A stretch of DNA of 64,000 nt, taken from positions 39,749,193-39,813,192 of the forward strand of contig NC_089723.1 in NCBI RefSeq assembly GCF_035083965.1, in the 5' to 3' direction. The DNA is from Branchiostoma lanceolatum. Its lineage: Eukaryota > Chordata > Leptocardii > Amphioxiformes > Branchiostomatidae. The translations under genes and the position numbers were made by a program. Shown piece by piece: positions 32,741 to 45,700 of this stretch (the first letter of the stretch is position 1; the number at the start of each line of letters is the position of its first letter). Under the pieces are notes generated by a model. The model saw only the letters and a list, made by a program, of their open reading frames with translations. It had not been told where the DNA came from and did not search any database.

Positions 32741-35700
32741 CCTGTCCTCCTGCAATCTTTCTATAGGCTGCTTCACCTAAAGAAACATAAGACTTCTTTG
32801 CATTGTCGATCACAAACAGCGGATCTTTGACTCTCCTCGGGTCGAACCCTTCCTTGACGAGAGCTGCCTTCTGGTGCTTGAAGGTTCCGGTGACCTGGAT
32901 CTGCTGGGTGAGTCGGAGGAAGAGTGGTCGTGCGTAGGTCGGGAGCTTGGCCGTGATGTACCTGTAACATGACTGGTGTTAGTTAGCAAATCAGCGTAGA
33001 CTCACACGTGAAATTTACACATTCAAGCCTTTGTTAAAGCCTCCCCACGGACGTTCAATGCTGAACAGGCCGTTCAGAGGCGTTCGGACACGTTCGGAAG
33101 CCCTGATTTTTACAGAGGATAGACTGTCACACGCATCCGTAAGAACCCAGACCTAGGCTAAAGAGAGAAGATTGATCCTCAAAGACAAAAGATCTAGATA
33201 TCTGCTGAGAGCTAAGAGTGAATAAAACATCAGAAATGCATCTTGGCATGGTGTTATTCACTTGGACCACAATGCAGCGATAGAAGAACAGTCCGAGAAT
33301 AGACAGGATGCATTTCCGTACCTGTACCAGCGGCGGAAATCTGGCTTCTGTCCGGGGTGGGGAATGATGGACGCCATGCCTGCACGACCGTCCTGACCTG
33401 AAAACACACGTTCAAAATTCTAACGTAAAGCCAGCTTAAGTCAATAATGTCCACTTATAACCACTGAACAAACCACCTTCGCTAACTTAACTCACTCAGT
33501 GGTTTATTTGGCAGTTATAGGTCACTGGCCAGGCGTTATTTCATCATAAACACCATCCTGACCTGATTAATCAAAGCCTATATTGATTTTAACAGAAGTT
33601 CATCTCATTCTGTTACACTTTTCAATTCAAAGAAGTCCTTAGTACATAAAAAGTTAAGATGGCATATCAATCTAAAAGTGTAGATGTCAGTTTGAATTGG
33701 ATACATAATCATGAAAGAGTAAGGGACACGCTTTTTTCTTGGTGTCTACGGTGACATCAACACCTGGCCAGTGATCAACAGTATAACAATCATCATCATC
33801 GTCGCCGCTTTCATCTGTCGACGATGCGGGCCACCACTGCTACAACAATGATAAACCACCTTCGCTCACTTCACTTACTCAGTGTTTATTTTGTGGCTAT
33901 AGGTTGCTGGCCAGGCGTTATGTCACCCTAAACCCTGAGGGAACTGCAGGTCATTTAAACCCTAAGCATTGATGGTGCGACCTCACCTGGCACCTCTTAA
34001 CTCTAAGTAATTACAGAAAAACATTTTTTTAATGAATGTATCAACCATAAGAAAGTAATATTTAAGGATTGTCCTGACCTGGCACCTTGACCCCGTACAC
34101 GTTGACCTCCTGCACTCCGGCCATCTTACTGAGAACCTGGGCGACTTCAGTGGTCGCCACGTTCTCACCCTTCCATCTGGAATTTATTTATTTATTTATT
34201 TATTTATCATCAGACAAGTGGGTAGCCCCATTCAACTTATTTGAATGAATGAATGGAGAAGACAAGGAAGGAATGAAGGAGTCAATGAATGAAGGGTTTT
34301 TGTACAAATTGTAGACATTTTCTGCTTCTGTATTACTCAGATACTTGACAGCATACTATTTTAAGTAGCTATAGAGTGTGCAGTTTATAGTACTGTATGT
34401 AATAAACATACTTTTTTTAAAAACTGTTCCATGTTCTGATGGCCTTGAGCAAAACTTTACAGTGTGATTAGTAAGTTAACTTGCAAGTTTTTGCCCGAGG
34501 GCTTAAATCTAAGCTTTTTTGGGTTTGACTTTTTTTTTGGAGGTAGTGGAAGACGAAGTGTCTCACTTTCTCAGTAAGGTATAGATGTCAAACCTGAAGG
34601 TGTCTCCCACTGCTTTTGAGTGATACTACAGCATGGTTTAACTGACGTCACATCTGATCCCCCACCCAAAGGTGTCTCCGACCTGATCCACAAAGTAGTA
34701 AGGGGGCCTTCAACTTTGACCTCGCTCATGCACAGTTCAAACAGTGAACTGGCTTATTGTCTTCAGACCACAGAGATATCTGACTACCTGAAGGTGTCTC
34801 CCACCCGGTCCACAAAGTAGATGAAGTAGTCCCTGTCCATCAGCATCAGGTCTCCCGTGTTGAAGAAGGCATCCCCGTCCTGGAAGACACTACGTAAGAT
34901 CTTCCTCTCGGTGAGCTCGGGTTTCCCCAGGTAGCCGGTGTAGGGAGCGTCTGGAGGTACTGGGGTCACAAGGAGCCCGGGCGCACCTGGACAGGAGGAT
35001 CGCAATGTACATGGAACCAGAATAATCACATTGATTGGTAAGAACAGACTGAAGAAACAAGACCATAGCAATTTTGTCTAGGACAAATTAGATTCTAAAA
35101 AAACCCAGTTCTATTGCAGTACTAAGGCCGCACACCAGGGGGCCTAAAATTTTCCAAAACCTACTAAGACAGACACAAAGACAGACCAAGAACAATACAT
35201 GGAAGTAAATAGAAAATTGTACACATGCAGCACATAGTGGAAAAAGCCTTAATATTTGTTTCAGTGACATCTTGTGTAAAGTAACTAAATGCATTATTTA
35301 ATATCATAAAAAAGACTGTTTAACAAGCAATAAGAACTGACCTATTTTGACCTCGGTGCACTTCCCATCCTTCCTCCTGATTGGCTCCCCTGTGTCGATG
35401 TCACACCCAATCAGAGTGAAGGGTTTGTGTGTCTGTAGGCATCAGTTTGCGGAGTCAGAGATAGTAACTAAAGGTATTTTGTGGTATATAACCTGTATTG
35501 TGTATCTATATTGTATGCCATAAAATACAAAAGTAGTTATAAAGTTTATATACATATAGAATACAACACGGGGTATTCCGTATCACCCAAGGTACTAGCC
35601 CGACTGCGGGTCCAGGTATGACATAATATTAGATATAGTGACAGGACGTCTAATACTAATTTTTAAACATGGGTTTTAGAACTATAATTATGTGCTTTAT

Positions 35701-38700
35701 TCAGTTCCAACTAGCGAGACTGACCCTGTATGCAGGTGAGGCGACCCCGACTGCCCCGACCTTGTTGTGGACGTTGATGAGTCCCATGGGTCCTTCCGTC
35801 ATCCCGTAGAACTCTCCGATCCGCGGAATCCCGAAACGTTCCTGGAACTGCTCCCAGATGTCTGGGCGGAGACCGTTTCCGAACGCCAGCCGCACTTTGT
35901 GGTCCTTATCGTCTGGGCGCTGGGGGAGAGAAATTATGTATGATGATGAATAAAAAATTAACACGGAGGTTAAACTATCTATTTTTCAACGTTCTTGAGA
36001 AAATATACCGTTCTCTTATAAGTTGGTCGGGAGAGTGAGTCTGTAGTAAGGGTACCATTGAGTTTTCCTTGGAAACTTCGTGGGCAAATGATATCCTATA
36101 TGGTGGCCAAACTCCCATCATACTTCCATTTGGCTTAACTTTTTTTTCCAGCCAGTGAAGTCAGTCTGGTGGAGACTACATATTAACTACTACTATAGAT
36201 CAGCCTGGTCCATGCCTACCAAGCCCACAGCTAGAGCTTGTGTCATATGCAAGTAGCAAGCAACAGGTGGTCACTATAGACAGGATTCTTTTGTTAATGG
36301 GGAAATTACTCAAGCAGTCAAGAGACCACCAAAAAGTGGTCACTTTGGCCAGGAGGTCCTTACACGTATAGAGGTGGTCACTTGTACAGGTTTGACTAAC
36401 AGTGTATACAGTTGTTATGGTTACAGGGATGTCCCACCTCCGGTGCTGTACACAAGTACCGCAGCAGCTCTCCAATGTAGATGATCACAGTAGCGTTGTA
36501 ACGTCGACAGTCGTCCCAGAAATGGCGCACAGAGAATTTGCTCCTGAAGGCTACTGTTGCACCTACAAAATACAGATTACTCAGCACGGTCTGCATCACA
36601 GGAACATCATCGCTTTAATGACAATGATTTATGAACATGCTTTAATACAGTATAAACACTTCACCCATGCACACTGCACTTCTAGTAAGAAAGGAAATTG
36701 ATCTGATGAGCTACTCTTCAATTGATCATGACAGAGAAGACGCTATTGATATGTAGTGTTCACAGGTTCATTGTACCAGAGAAATTCACCAAGCTCTTTT
36801 CAAGAAGTACAATGAACAGTGAACCACGGCTTAATGCCCCATACTAAGGACTGCAACCCTTTACAGTAGACTACTAGTGTTACTGTAGATGTCGTGTGAG
36901 CGACACAGCTGGGATTCAAACTCCCAACCTCTTGGTCCAGAGGGTCTAGGGTCACTAACCACTGGACTAAGGAAGCTACAATATGCGGATTGATTGACTA
37001 AAACGAATGACTATTGGACGATTCTCACCTTTCGTTATGGCCGTCCCCAGCCCGAGAGCGAGCCCGCTGGTGTGGTACATAGGGAGAGTGATGTAGAAAA
37101 TGTCGTCTGACTGCACGCCCGCATAATGGACCAGCGTGTAGCTGATTGCAAGAAACTTCCCGTGCAGAATGATGGTCGCCTTCGGGAGACCTGGGGTTGT
37201 CATCAAGAAAATTATACTGTATTGTATAATGGTATTAATATTGTATCATATTGTAAGAGCACTCAGTCCCAGGATGGACATGCGGGACTCCACCATTTTT
37301 ATTTGTCACTGGAAGAGTCATCTGTCAACAATGAGGCACCTTTTAGCCAACCACCAAGGAGGTTTAATCATTTAGCTACTAGTACATATATATTGTATTG
37401 TATTGTTACAGTATTGTCTTCAATTGATGTCAGCCATGTCTCCAGGACCCGTCCCTTTGCCCTGGGATGGAAATTTGCTTCTCGGGACAGAAAAAATAAT
37501 TCCTCTGTCTGTCCAAGAATCTGAACTTCATGGCGTGAATTTGATAAAAGTGTACATGTATTTTCCAAAGCTTGAAATGACAACTTTGACAACGAAAATC
37601 AACAACATGGGCTCCCAAACAATGAGTGGGATGGAATGAAATGTACCTAGAGTTGGAGAGAGCTCTTATTTAACTTTTAAGTATTGTATTGTAAAATCTC
37701 ACCTGTGGTTCCAGAGGTGTAGATGTAACAGAGCGTGTCTGCTGGAGTAATGGAGACTGGAGCCATCAGTGGTTGGTCGGATTCCTGCCGGACCAGTCCA
37801 TCCAGGGCAGACACCCCCGCGGGGGGCGGAGCCGAGCCCTGCAGCCAGACGGTCGCTCCTTCCTCCTGCAGTTCCGGCAGGAGTTCCAAGGTGGCGTCGA
37901 GGAGTGGTTGTCCTAAAAGTTATTGTGAAAATCAAAAGTTTGAGAATTACATCATCATCATCATCACCACTACCATTATCTCTATCATCATCATCATCAT
38001 CATCACCATCAATATCATCATCCCCATCATCATTACCATCGTCATCCCCATTATCATCACCATCATCATCTTCACCATCATCACCATCATCATCGTCTCC
38101 ATCACCATCATCACCCTTACCATCACCATCATCATCATCATCTTCACCATCATCATCACCAACATCATCATCACCATCGGTCGGCTACACAAGAGTAGTT
38201 TTTCTGTAAGATTCGTAACATGGCGACCAAATTTTGCATAATTACATTCCTTGATTTTAGCGTAACATCATTACATGTAGGGTATTCTTTTCTGAATTTA
38301 GCTACAAGCGTTGCTGGTTACCTTGCCCCACAATGAGGCTGGTTGCCCCGGCGATCCTGAAGCAGTGCATCATGGCCTGCCCCCTCAGGTTGGTGTTGAG
38401 CAGCGCCATCTTCACTCCTACCTTCGCCAGACCCAGGAATGTCCAGACGAAGGTCGGCTCGTTGTAGATCAGCAGGGCCACCGTGTCCCCCTTCCGGAAC
38501 CTGGGGTAGTTGTTGTAGTTACAGTAAGTGTTGCAGCATAGCGTTGAGAAGAGTAGAGACTACAATAGCTTAGATATAGAGTAGAGTTCTGAGTAGAGCA
38601 GTTCTCAGTGGAGTGGAGTAGAGGAGTGGAGTAGAGGGGAGTAGAGTAGATAGAATAGACACAAACAAAGAAACAAACAAACATACACTCGATTTTTTTC

Positions 38701-39164
38701 TGGTGAGTGCAGGGGCCCCAGTAGAAATCGGATGGCATCCAGGCTAAAGTAGAGTATAATTATATATTCAACATTATCATCATTATATAATCCTACCTTA
38801 GTACACCACATGAAAAGAGACATAGTCTCTATAGCTTTTTTCCTCCCCGAGTGTATATACCCTCCGTAGTTACCCACCCCCTGCGGTGGAAGAAGTTGGC
38901 TGTCCTGTTGGCCATGTTGTCCACGTCCCGGTACGTGTGGACCTCGGCACCGGACAGGAGGAACGGCTTGTCGGGCTGCCTCCCCACGGCGTCCGCCCAC
39001 ACCGTGACGGCAGACCCGCCAGCCATGAGTATCCTCGTGAACTCCGCTGTCTGGGCTTTCTCCATCTCGATCAGGGGACCGTCTCGGCGATCGGCGGCGG
39101 CAGCAGCGGCACCGTGCCCCGCCGACCCCGTCCCTTCATCCCGGGACCCTTCGTCGGGCTTCAT
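32730..39164 (-). CDS. SLC27A-type fatty acid transport protein / very-long-chain acyl-CoA synthetase (left copy, 11 exons, 617 aa)
   Basis: Exons 39164-38878, 38500-38322, 37912-37703, 37190-37029, 36562-36438, 35919-35725, 35432-35342, 34986-34788, 34176-34079, 33397-33322, 32961-32730. All junctions keep phase; the total is 1854 nt. AMP-binding P-loop YIYTSGTTG (218-226), adenylate-forming [13 protein letters not shown] and GEFYGMTEG, and the FATP signature [20 protein letters not shown] (about 475-493) are intact. The enzyme activates long and very long fatty acids with ATP and CoA at membranes, coupled to uptake. Unlike its neighbours, the N-terminus (Ala-rich, charged) has no clear transmembrane segment. 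The intron between exons 10 and 11 is unique among the three paralogs. It is divergent from the plus-strand paralog. Confidence 0.93.
32962..33321 (-). other. Paralog-specific 360-bp intron flanked by a 9-bp direct repeat
   Basis: TACAG|GTAC occurs at both the donor (around 33322) and acceptor (around 32962). The right paralog has a single uninterrupted TACAGGTAC at the same codon (around 52815), and the middle paralog's exon is also uninterrupted there. No clear terminal inverted repeats; a short inverted pair GAAATGCATC/GATGCATTTC lies near the donor side. Confidence 0.85.
34585..34700 (-). repeat. Two decayed copies of FATP exon 8's 3' end with donor
   Basis: On the minus strand GGGAGACACCTTCAG|GTTTGA at about 34590-34612, and TACTTTGTGGATCAGGTCGG plus AGACACCTT at about 34668-34700, copy the exon 8 end (34788-34820). 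They follow the genuine exon in transcription order. Confidence 0.7.
36856..36978 (-). mobile_element. tRNA-derived SINE
   Basis: Minus-strand A box TTAGTCCAGTGGTTAGTG (36970-36953) and B box GTTTGAATCCC (36921-36911) at tRNA spacing. It lies in intron 4 of the left FATP gene. Confidence 0.65.
37428..37636 (+). repeat. Dispersed repeat family copy
   Basis: Shares AACATGGGCTCCCAAAC and the GGGA(T/C)GGA...GACAGAAA blocks with 46769-46920 and 8674-8775. It lies in intron 3 of the left FATP gene. Confidence 0.55.
37949..38180 (+). repeat. (ATC)n trinucleotide tract
   Basis: Imperfect ATC/ACC repeats in intron 2 of the left FATP gene. Ile-, Ser- and Met-rich frames over it are artefacts. Confidence 0.95.
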
Positions 39165-39779
39165 CTAAGTTTTGAAAAGTAGGATCTTCAAGTTCAAGAG
39201 TGGAGTAGAGTCGACTTGAGTCGAGTCTCCAGTTTAAACAGGCGAGTGCTCAACCGAAGTGTCCAGTGGTTTCCCCTGCAGCAACAGAAGTCTGTAGCAT
39301 CGGACTTTGCCTCTTCAGCGACCTTTGTAACCCGGCGTTACATACAAGATCATACAACTCACACTGTGTACAGTTTTGTGACTCCTGCACCCTTTCTGAT
39401 CATCATTCACACCACGCTCCCTTCTGGAGCAATCCATTATGACAGCGTTGAACCGTGTCAAGTTTTGTAAGCCAGAAAGCTATGGTATGAAGTATCATCT
39501 AACCTTACTTATATAGCCATGTCGGCCTATAAGGTAAAATCATAACTAACGTTGTATCAAAGCAACACATTTTTTTGACTTGTTTAAAACAATAAGACGG
39601 AAAGGTGATTTCTGAGTCTCCCTCATCTTCCAATGGTTTGTTCCGTAAAGAGTAAAGTTCGGCGGGGCAGTTTAAGGGTCACAGCAGGACACAAGGTCAG
39701 GACAGGAGGCTGTAACCTCGCCTGTTGTGCTTCTACTTTCCTCTTTTAATACTCGTTCCCGCTCCCATAAGTGCACGCC
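39165..39779. promoter_or_regulatory. Shared divergent promoter region of two FATP genes
   Basis: Start codons at 39164 (-) and 39780 (+) are 615 bp apart, head to head. No TATA box or other strong element is visible, so bidirectional or two close promoters are equally possible. Confidence 0.5.
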
Positions 39780-42700
39780 ATGGGCTGGGAGACGGTCCTG
39801 TACAGCGTCCTGGCGGGAGTCGTCACAGCACCGCTGCTCATCAAACTCTTCTACCCGCATTTCTACACGGACGCGAGGTTCATACTGAAGGCATGTGTTC
39901 TTTTAATCTTATGCTCTCTTGTTGTAGTCTCTACCAGACTTATACTACGCTGGATATAGAGAGAATGATTTGACAGGGGAGTTTGGCCACCCTAGGGTTT
40001 CATTTGCAGGCGGAGGAAATTTCCACCTTCAGAAAAATGCACATTATAATCCGCCCCCAAAGCCTACCAGGCTCCGCGGATGGCTCGAAAAATTGTAGAA
40101 ATTGAGACTGAATTGCTAAGGGAGTCGGCAAAGGAGGGAGGGTCCAATATGCCGGCAAACTGTACCCCTATAGCAGACTAACTCCTCTTGTATGTTTTTC
40201 TGTCTATAATTTAGTATTAGGCTAATTTCTACTCTTTCCAGCCGCCTCTGGAGCCTGGTAGAGGCTATCCAAAGCCCACCTTGTAGAGCCTGTTATATAT
40301 TTACTAGACGGCTTAGAATGATTGTGTAATTTGTGTTCCTCAAGCCTCAGCGACCTTTAGACTGTCAGGTTCCGTTAAGATGCACATTGTGCGAAGAAGC
40401 GCACGAGGGTTACGTTAGAAGGATATTGGCACGTTTTGTTGTGTAAATATTCCCTGGAGGCAGCCATGCATTATCATCAACCTTGGTAACATAAGCGGAG
40501 AGGAAACCATGTGGAAATCAATTATTACTGACTACAATGCGAGGTCTCAAGGGTCTTACAGGTTTAAAACACTTCTTAGGGATCAAAATACATTTCTCTA
40601 CATACCTGCAGTGTTGCAGGTAACAGTTAATATGATATCTCTTGCACCGGACAAATTCCACCCGTTTTACTTTGCCATTTTGGTGGTTAAGGCCAGGTAA
40701 AAAAGGTGGGCCTGGAAGTGGAACCATTGTAATCTTGTTATCTGTACATAGCAGCTACAGGATGTTGTACTACTACTAGAAACCATGATGATGATGAGAA
40801 ACCATTTTAGTAATTTGTTTACAATTGATAAAACAGTATGGCAAACTGAAAAATCTGTGTGTTAACTCACACGCCCAGTCAAGGACATTGTCTAGTGTCC
40901 TTGACCCAGTACATGGATCAGGGCATCTCACAACAAAGACATGTTATCAGACATACAGATCTTACAGCACTAGTATCATAGGTTTAGCTTCTTCTCACTT
41001 CTTTCTCTACTCTTCTTTGTAATGGGGAAAATTTAGGATTGTTTCACCAAGGCCTAGGGTTTAACCATAGTTGTTTTAACTTTGTTATAATAACTAGATC
41101 CTTGTATATTCTGGAATGTAAAAGTAAGTAGTTGATTGTAGTAGACTAGTCCTTAATAGCTCTTTATATATAATTATCTGTACCATTATTCGCTCATGTA
41201 TTGTGTACTTGAAATTAGCTTTCGGGCATGCAATTAACATATCTCTATATCTCTATGAAAAAACATGAGAAAATTTTATGAATCTTCAGTGAAATGTCTT
41301 AATGAGGGAATTTACTTCCTTTATTTCTGTTGTTTCTGTTTTTTCCCTCCCTTTTACAATACTGTTTGTCATACAATAATTGTGATGAGTTCAAATTAAA
41401 CTATAAAACAATAATAATAATCTCTTTTGCCCTTGAATGACAGACTCTTCCTATAGTAAAACTGGAGAAGAACATCAAGAACAATGTGTCCGTCATCTCG
41501 CGGTTCATCCAGCAAGCAGCCGCCCGACCGGACAGGACCTTCCTCAGGTTCCAGGAGGAGACCTACACCTACAGGCAGATGGACCGGTGGTCCAACAGGG
41601 TCGGAAACTTCTTCCACTCACGGGGACTGGGCGCAGGTGAGACTACTTAACATCAGGTACTGTGCAGGTACTGAGTTCACAGAGTACAGAGTACAGGCAC
41701 AGGTATAGGTAAAGATGGGGATGTGTACCTAAAAATAAAATCAGGTTCACCTGCTACTGGAGGTGTAGCAGACACCCTGTGGTGTTTGATTACACAATGT
41801 AGCAAGTGGCAGGACAGAGATGGACGGGCTTAGTTCACCATAAATATGAATGTGTTTGATAAGAATAAACAGAGCAGTAGTTTGTTAGGCCTGTGTATTT
41901 GCCTGCAACTGTTGCCTTTCTAGTGTTGAATGTATGAATGAATGTATCACATCCCCCACCCATCCCTACATGTACCAGTTGTTTTAAGATTGCATTATTT
42001 TCATGGTGCTGTGGTGGTTCAGGTTACTAGGTGTTGTTTTAAGATTAAAAAAACAAACATTTTGGTCCTTTAATCTGATCTGAGAGGATGTTTTAAAATG
42101 ATTTTCACGGTACTGTTATCAGTGAGTGCACTTCCCCAGATGAGACGTTCTATTCATTTATTTACTGGTTTAAGTGGTACATTTTATTTATTCATTTGTT
42201 TAGATGAGACGTTTTATTTATTTGTTTATTTGTTTAGGCGAGACGTTTGCCATCTTCATGCTGAACGAGCCTGCGTACCTGGCCGTGTTCCTCGGCCTGT
42301 CCAAGCTGGGCATGACGACGGCCATGCTGAACCACAACCTCAGGTCCAAGTCCCTGCTGCACTGCTTCAACGTCAGCGGCGCCAAGAACCTGGTCGTTGG
42401 GAAAGGTGAGCTTAAACATGCACAGAATATTATAGCCTTTGTTACAATGCAAGATATTATAGCCTTTGTTACAATGCAAGATATAGTAGATGGTACATCG
42501 TACATATAGTACTTAGATGGTATAATATTCAAGCTTTAACGTCACTCACTCACCTAACTTCAGTGGGGCCAAGAACCTGGTCGTTGGGAAAGGTGAGCTT
42601 GAGCATGCACAGAATATTATAGCCTTTGTTACAATGCAAGATATTATAGCCTTTGTTACAATGCAAGATATAGTAGATGGTACATCGTACATATAGTACT

Positions 42701-45700
42701 TAGATGGTATAATATTCAAGCTTTAACGTCACTCACTCACCTAACTTCAGTGGGGCCAAGAACCTGGTCGTTGGGAAAGGTGAGCTTGAGCATGCACAGA
42801 ATATTATAGCCTTTGTTACAATGCAAGATATTATAGCCTTTGTTACAATGCAAGATATAGTAGATGGTACATCGTACATATAGTACTTAGATGGTATAAT
42901 ATTCAAGCTTTAACGTCACTCACTCACCTAACTTCAGTGGGGCCAAGAACCTGGTCGTTGGGAAAGGTGAGCTTGAGCATGCACAGAATCCTTCTATACA
43001 TTAGTATGGCCTGAGTTACAAGTCGATTTTGCAAGATATAGTATATGGTACACTGTACATGTAGTAAGATTGCACAATATTCAAGCTTTAACGTCAGCTA
43101 GCGTCGGATGGGCGTTTGAAACGTCTGAGATTGAAATTCAGTAACCTACTAGTAAAAACTCAATTTTATTCTTCTTTCACATGACCTGGATGTCTAGTAT
43201 TCACAAACGAATGTAGTAAAAATGCACAATATAATCATTTTAACTTCAGTGGGCCAAGATCCTCTCCTTTGAACAGAATCTGCTTTTATTACAGGGTTTG
43301 GAATAGTGTTTTGGGTTTGTTGATGAAGGTTAGACATCCAGGTAATAAGATACGCCAAAAAATCATTACTCAAGCAACTGGATAAAATTTTGAAACAGTC
43401 AGACGTTTCAGACTAACGATAGGACTGAGAACACCAGGTTTTATACCCAAACTCTGAATAGATATGTTAATGAGGTTAAGACAATTTAGGATGTCTTGAA
43501 GTAGTCTTTAAAAAGAAGGTTAATTCTAGCCAAAGTTTTATGCCAATAGTTCAATTAGCTACTGTTCAATTAGCTAGTGTTTTGGGTTTACACGACCTCG
43601 ATATACAGGGTTACACCTTTAATTTTTCATTTGTCTACAGATGAAGTCCTCAGAAGCGCCATCTTGGAGATCCTGCCTGAACTGCAGCAGCAGGGTGTGA
43701 CAGTCTGGGTGATGGGGGACCAGGTTCAGGAGAACGGGCTGCTGCCATTGGTGGATGAGATCGAGGCAGCGTCTAACGCACCAATCCCAGAAGAGCTTAG
43801 ATCAAGCATTCGCATGACAGATATCATAGCATACATTTACACCTCAGGCACAACAGGTTTGTAAATGCTTCCATTTTCCTGAAATACGAGTCAGACGCAG
43901 AACCAGTCCTTAGTGCATGTATGTTCAATGTTTTAGACACTCATCAAGTAATTCGACAAATGTTTGACTAATTTTTGGCACTTAAATGGCAAGAATTTGC
44001 TGTATACTTGTAAAAAATATAGTACCTTAAAACCTAGCCTCCGATGCAGACTCCTCCCGGCTGTTTTCTTTTTCAAGTTACAGTTTTATACTATTACATT
44101 TTTTTCTTATTGCAATAAGAAAAAAAATGTAATAGTATAAAACTGTAACTTGAAAAAGAAAATAGCCGGGAGGAGTCTGCATCGGAGGCTACTTAAAACC
44201 CTACATGAATATATAGGTGTACCGGTGCAACCACAGTCAAAAATTTGGTCCACAGCTCCAACTCTAGATGTGCAAAAGTGCACATGCACCCAGTATTTTG
44301 AGCCCTACTTATATTCTGCAATATTCAACTTTTTGATCCCCCCAGGTCTTCCAAAAGCAGCCAAGGTCTCCTATGGGAGAATGGTGTATGCCAGCATGTT
44401 CCTGGTCCTGTGTGGGGTGACAGAAGACGATGTAGTGTACACCGCCCTACCCCTGTACCACAGCGCTGCGCTGTGCATCGGCCTGGCAGGGGCAATCGAG
44501 ACGGGTGAGACGATACTGCAAATTCATTTACTTTAGCTGTGGTCTTATTTCGCATAAGAAGGAGGAAAAAGAAGCTGTCGGTCCAAAGATGCACGCAGTA
44601 CATGATACATGACAGAGCAATGTGATATAAAAAGAATGCACTTCACCTCCGCTGAGCATGGGTTGAGATAATTTGCTTTAGCGTAGAGCTGTCTAGTTAT
44701 TATGTAGCAGGACAGTGCTATAGATGGGCTGGTCACCATGTATATGAATGTGTCTGAGTAAGAATAAACAGAGCAGTAGTTTGTTAGGATAGAACATGGA
44801 AATGTTAACATTATGTATTTGCTTGCAAAAGTTTATTTTCTAGTTTATTTTTCCTACATTATTATTTCCCAGGCTGTACTTGGGTGTTGAGGCAGAAGTT
44901 TTCGGCCTCCAGGTTTTGGGACGACTGCAGAAAGTACAACGTGACGGTGGTTCAGTACATCGGGGAACTTCTGCGCTACCTCTGTGCACAGCCTAAGGTA
45001 AGCTGGGGTCTTTATCAGAATTATAGATTATATACTTAGATTTGATCGGACAATAGTGTTACAACTTGAAGAGACAATTATTATCATATTCACAGACTTC
45101 TTGAGGTGATGAATGTTGCATGTCTTGAGAGAAATGAAATGGCCGTGTTTTTCCAAAGAATGTCACTGATCTGGCTGTTTGTAAAAAAAATTATAAATTG
45201 ATAAAAAAGCAGATTCATGTCTGTCAAAGCATTTTTTAGATTTTTGTTCTGCATTTCTGAGTTTTGACTCAGGCAGGACTACAGGATCGGTCTATTGCAT
45301 CCTAACCATCATTCACTGTTTTCTGCATTCCTTTTTTTTTTTTTAGCAGCATTCCTTTTTTGCATTCAGTCTTCCCTCATCTTCCTCCACTTTGTCTTGC
45401 ATGTTGCAAGCTCCTTAGCTCTTGGAGTTTCTTTTCAAGTCCATTACATGGCCCAGTCAATTGTTGATGGGTACTCTTGTCCAACATAGCACGATACTAA
45501 AATCTCACCCTCTTTCTCCTCCCAGCGTGCGGATGACAAGGATAACCAGGTGTGGGCTGCCGTCGGTAACGGTCTCCGCCCCGAGATCTGGGCAGAGTTC
45601 CAGGAGAGGTTCAATGTCAAGGACATCATGGAGTTCTACGCGGCGACGGAAGGCAACGTGGGCTTCGTCAACGTTCTTCAGAAGTTCGGAGCAGTTGGGT

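Noticed and set aside
37947..38241. Met/Val-rich and Ile-rich proteins
   Set aside because: Translation of an ATC trinucleotide tract within a FATP intron.
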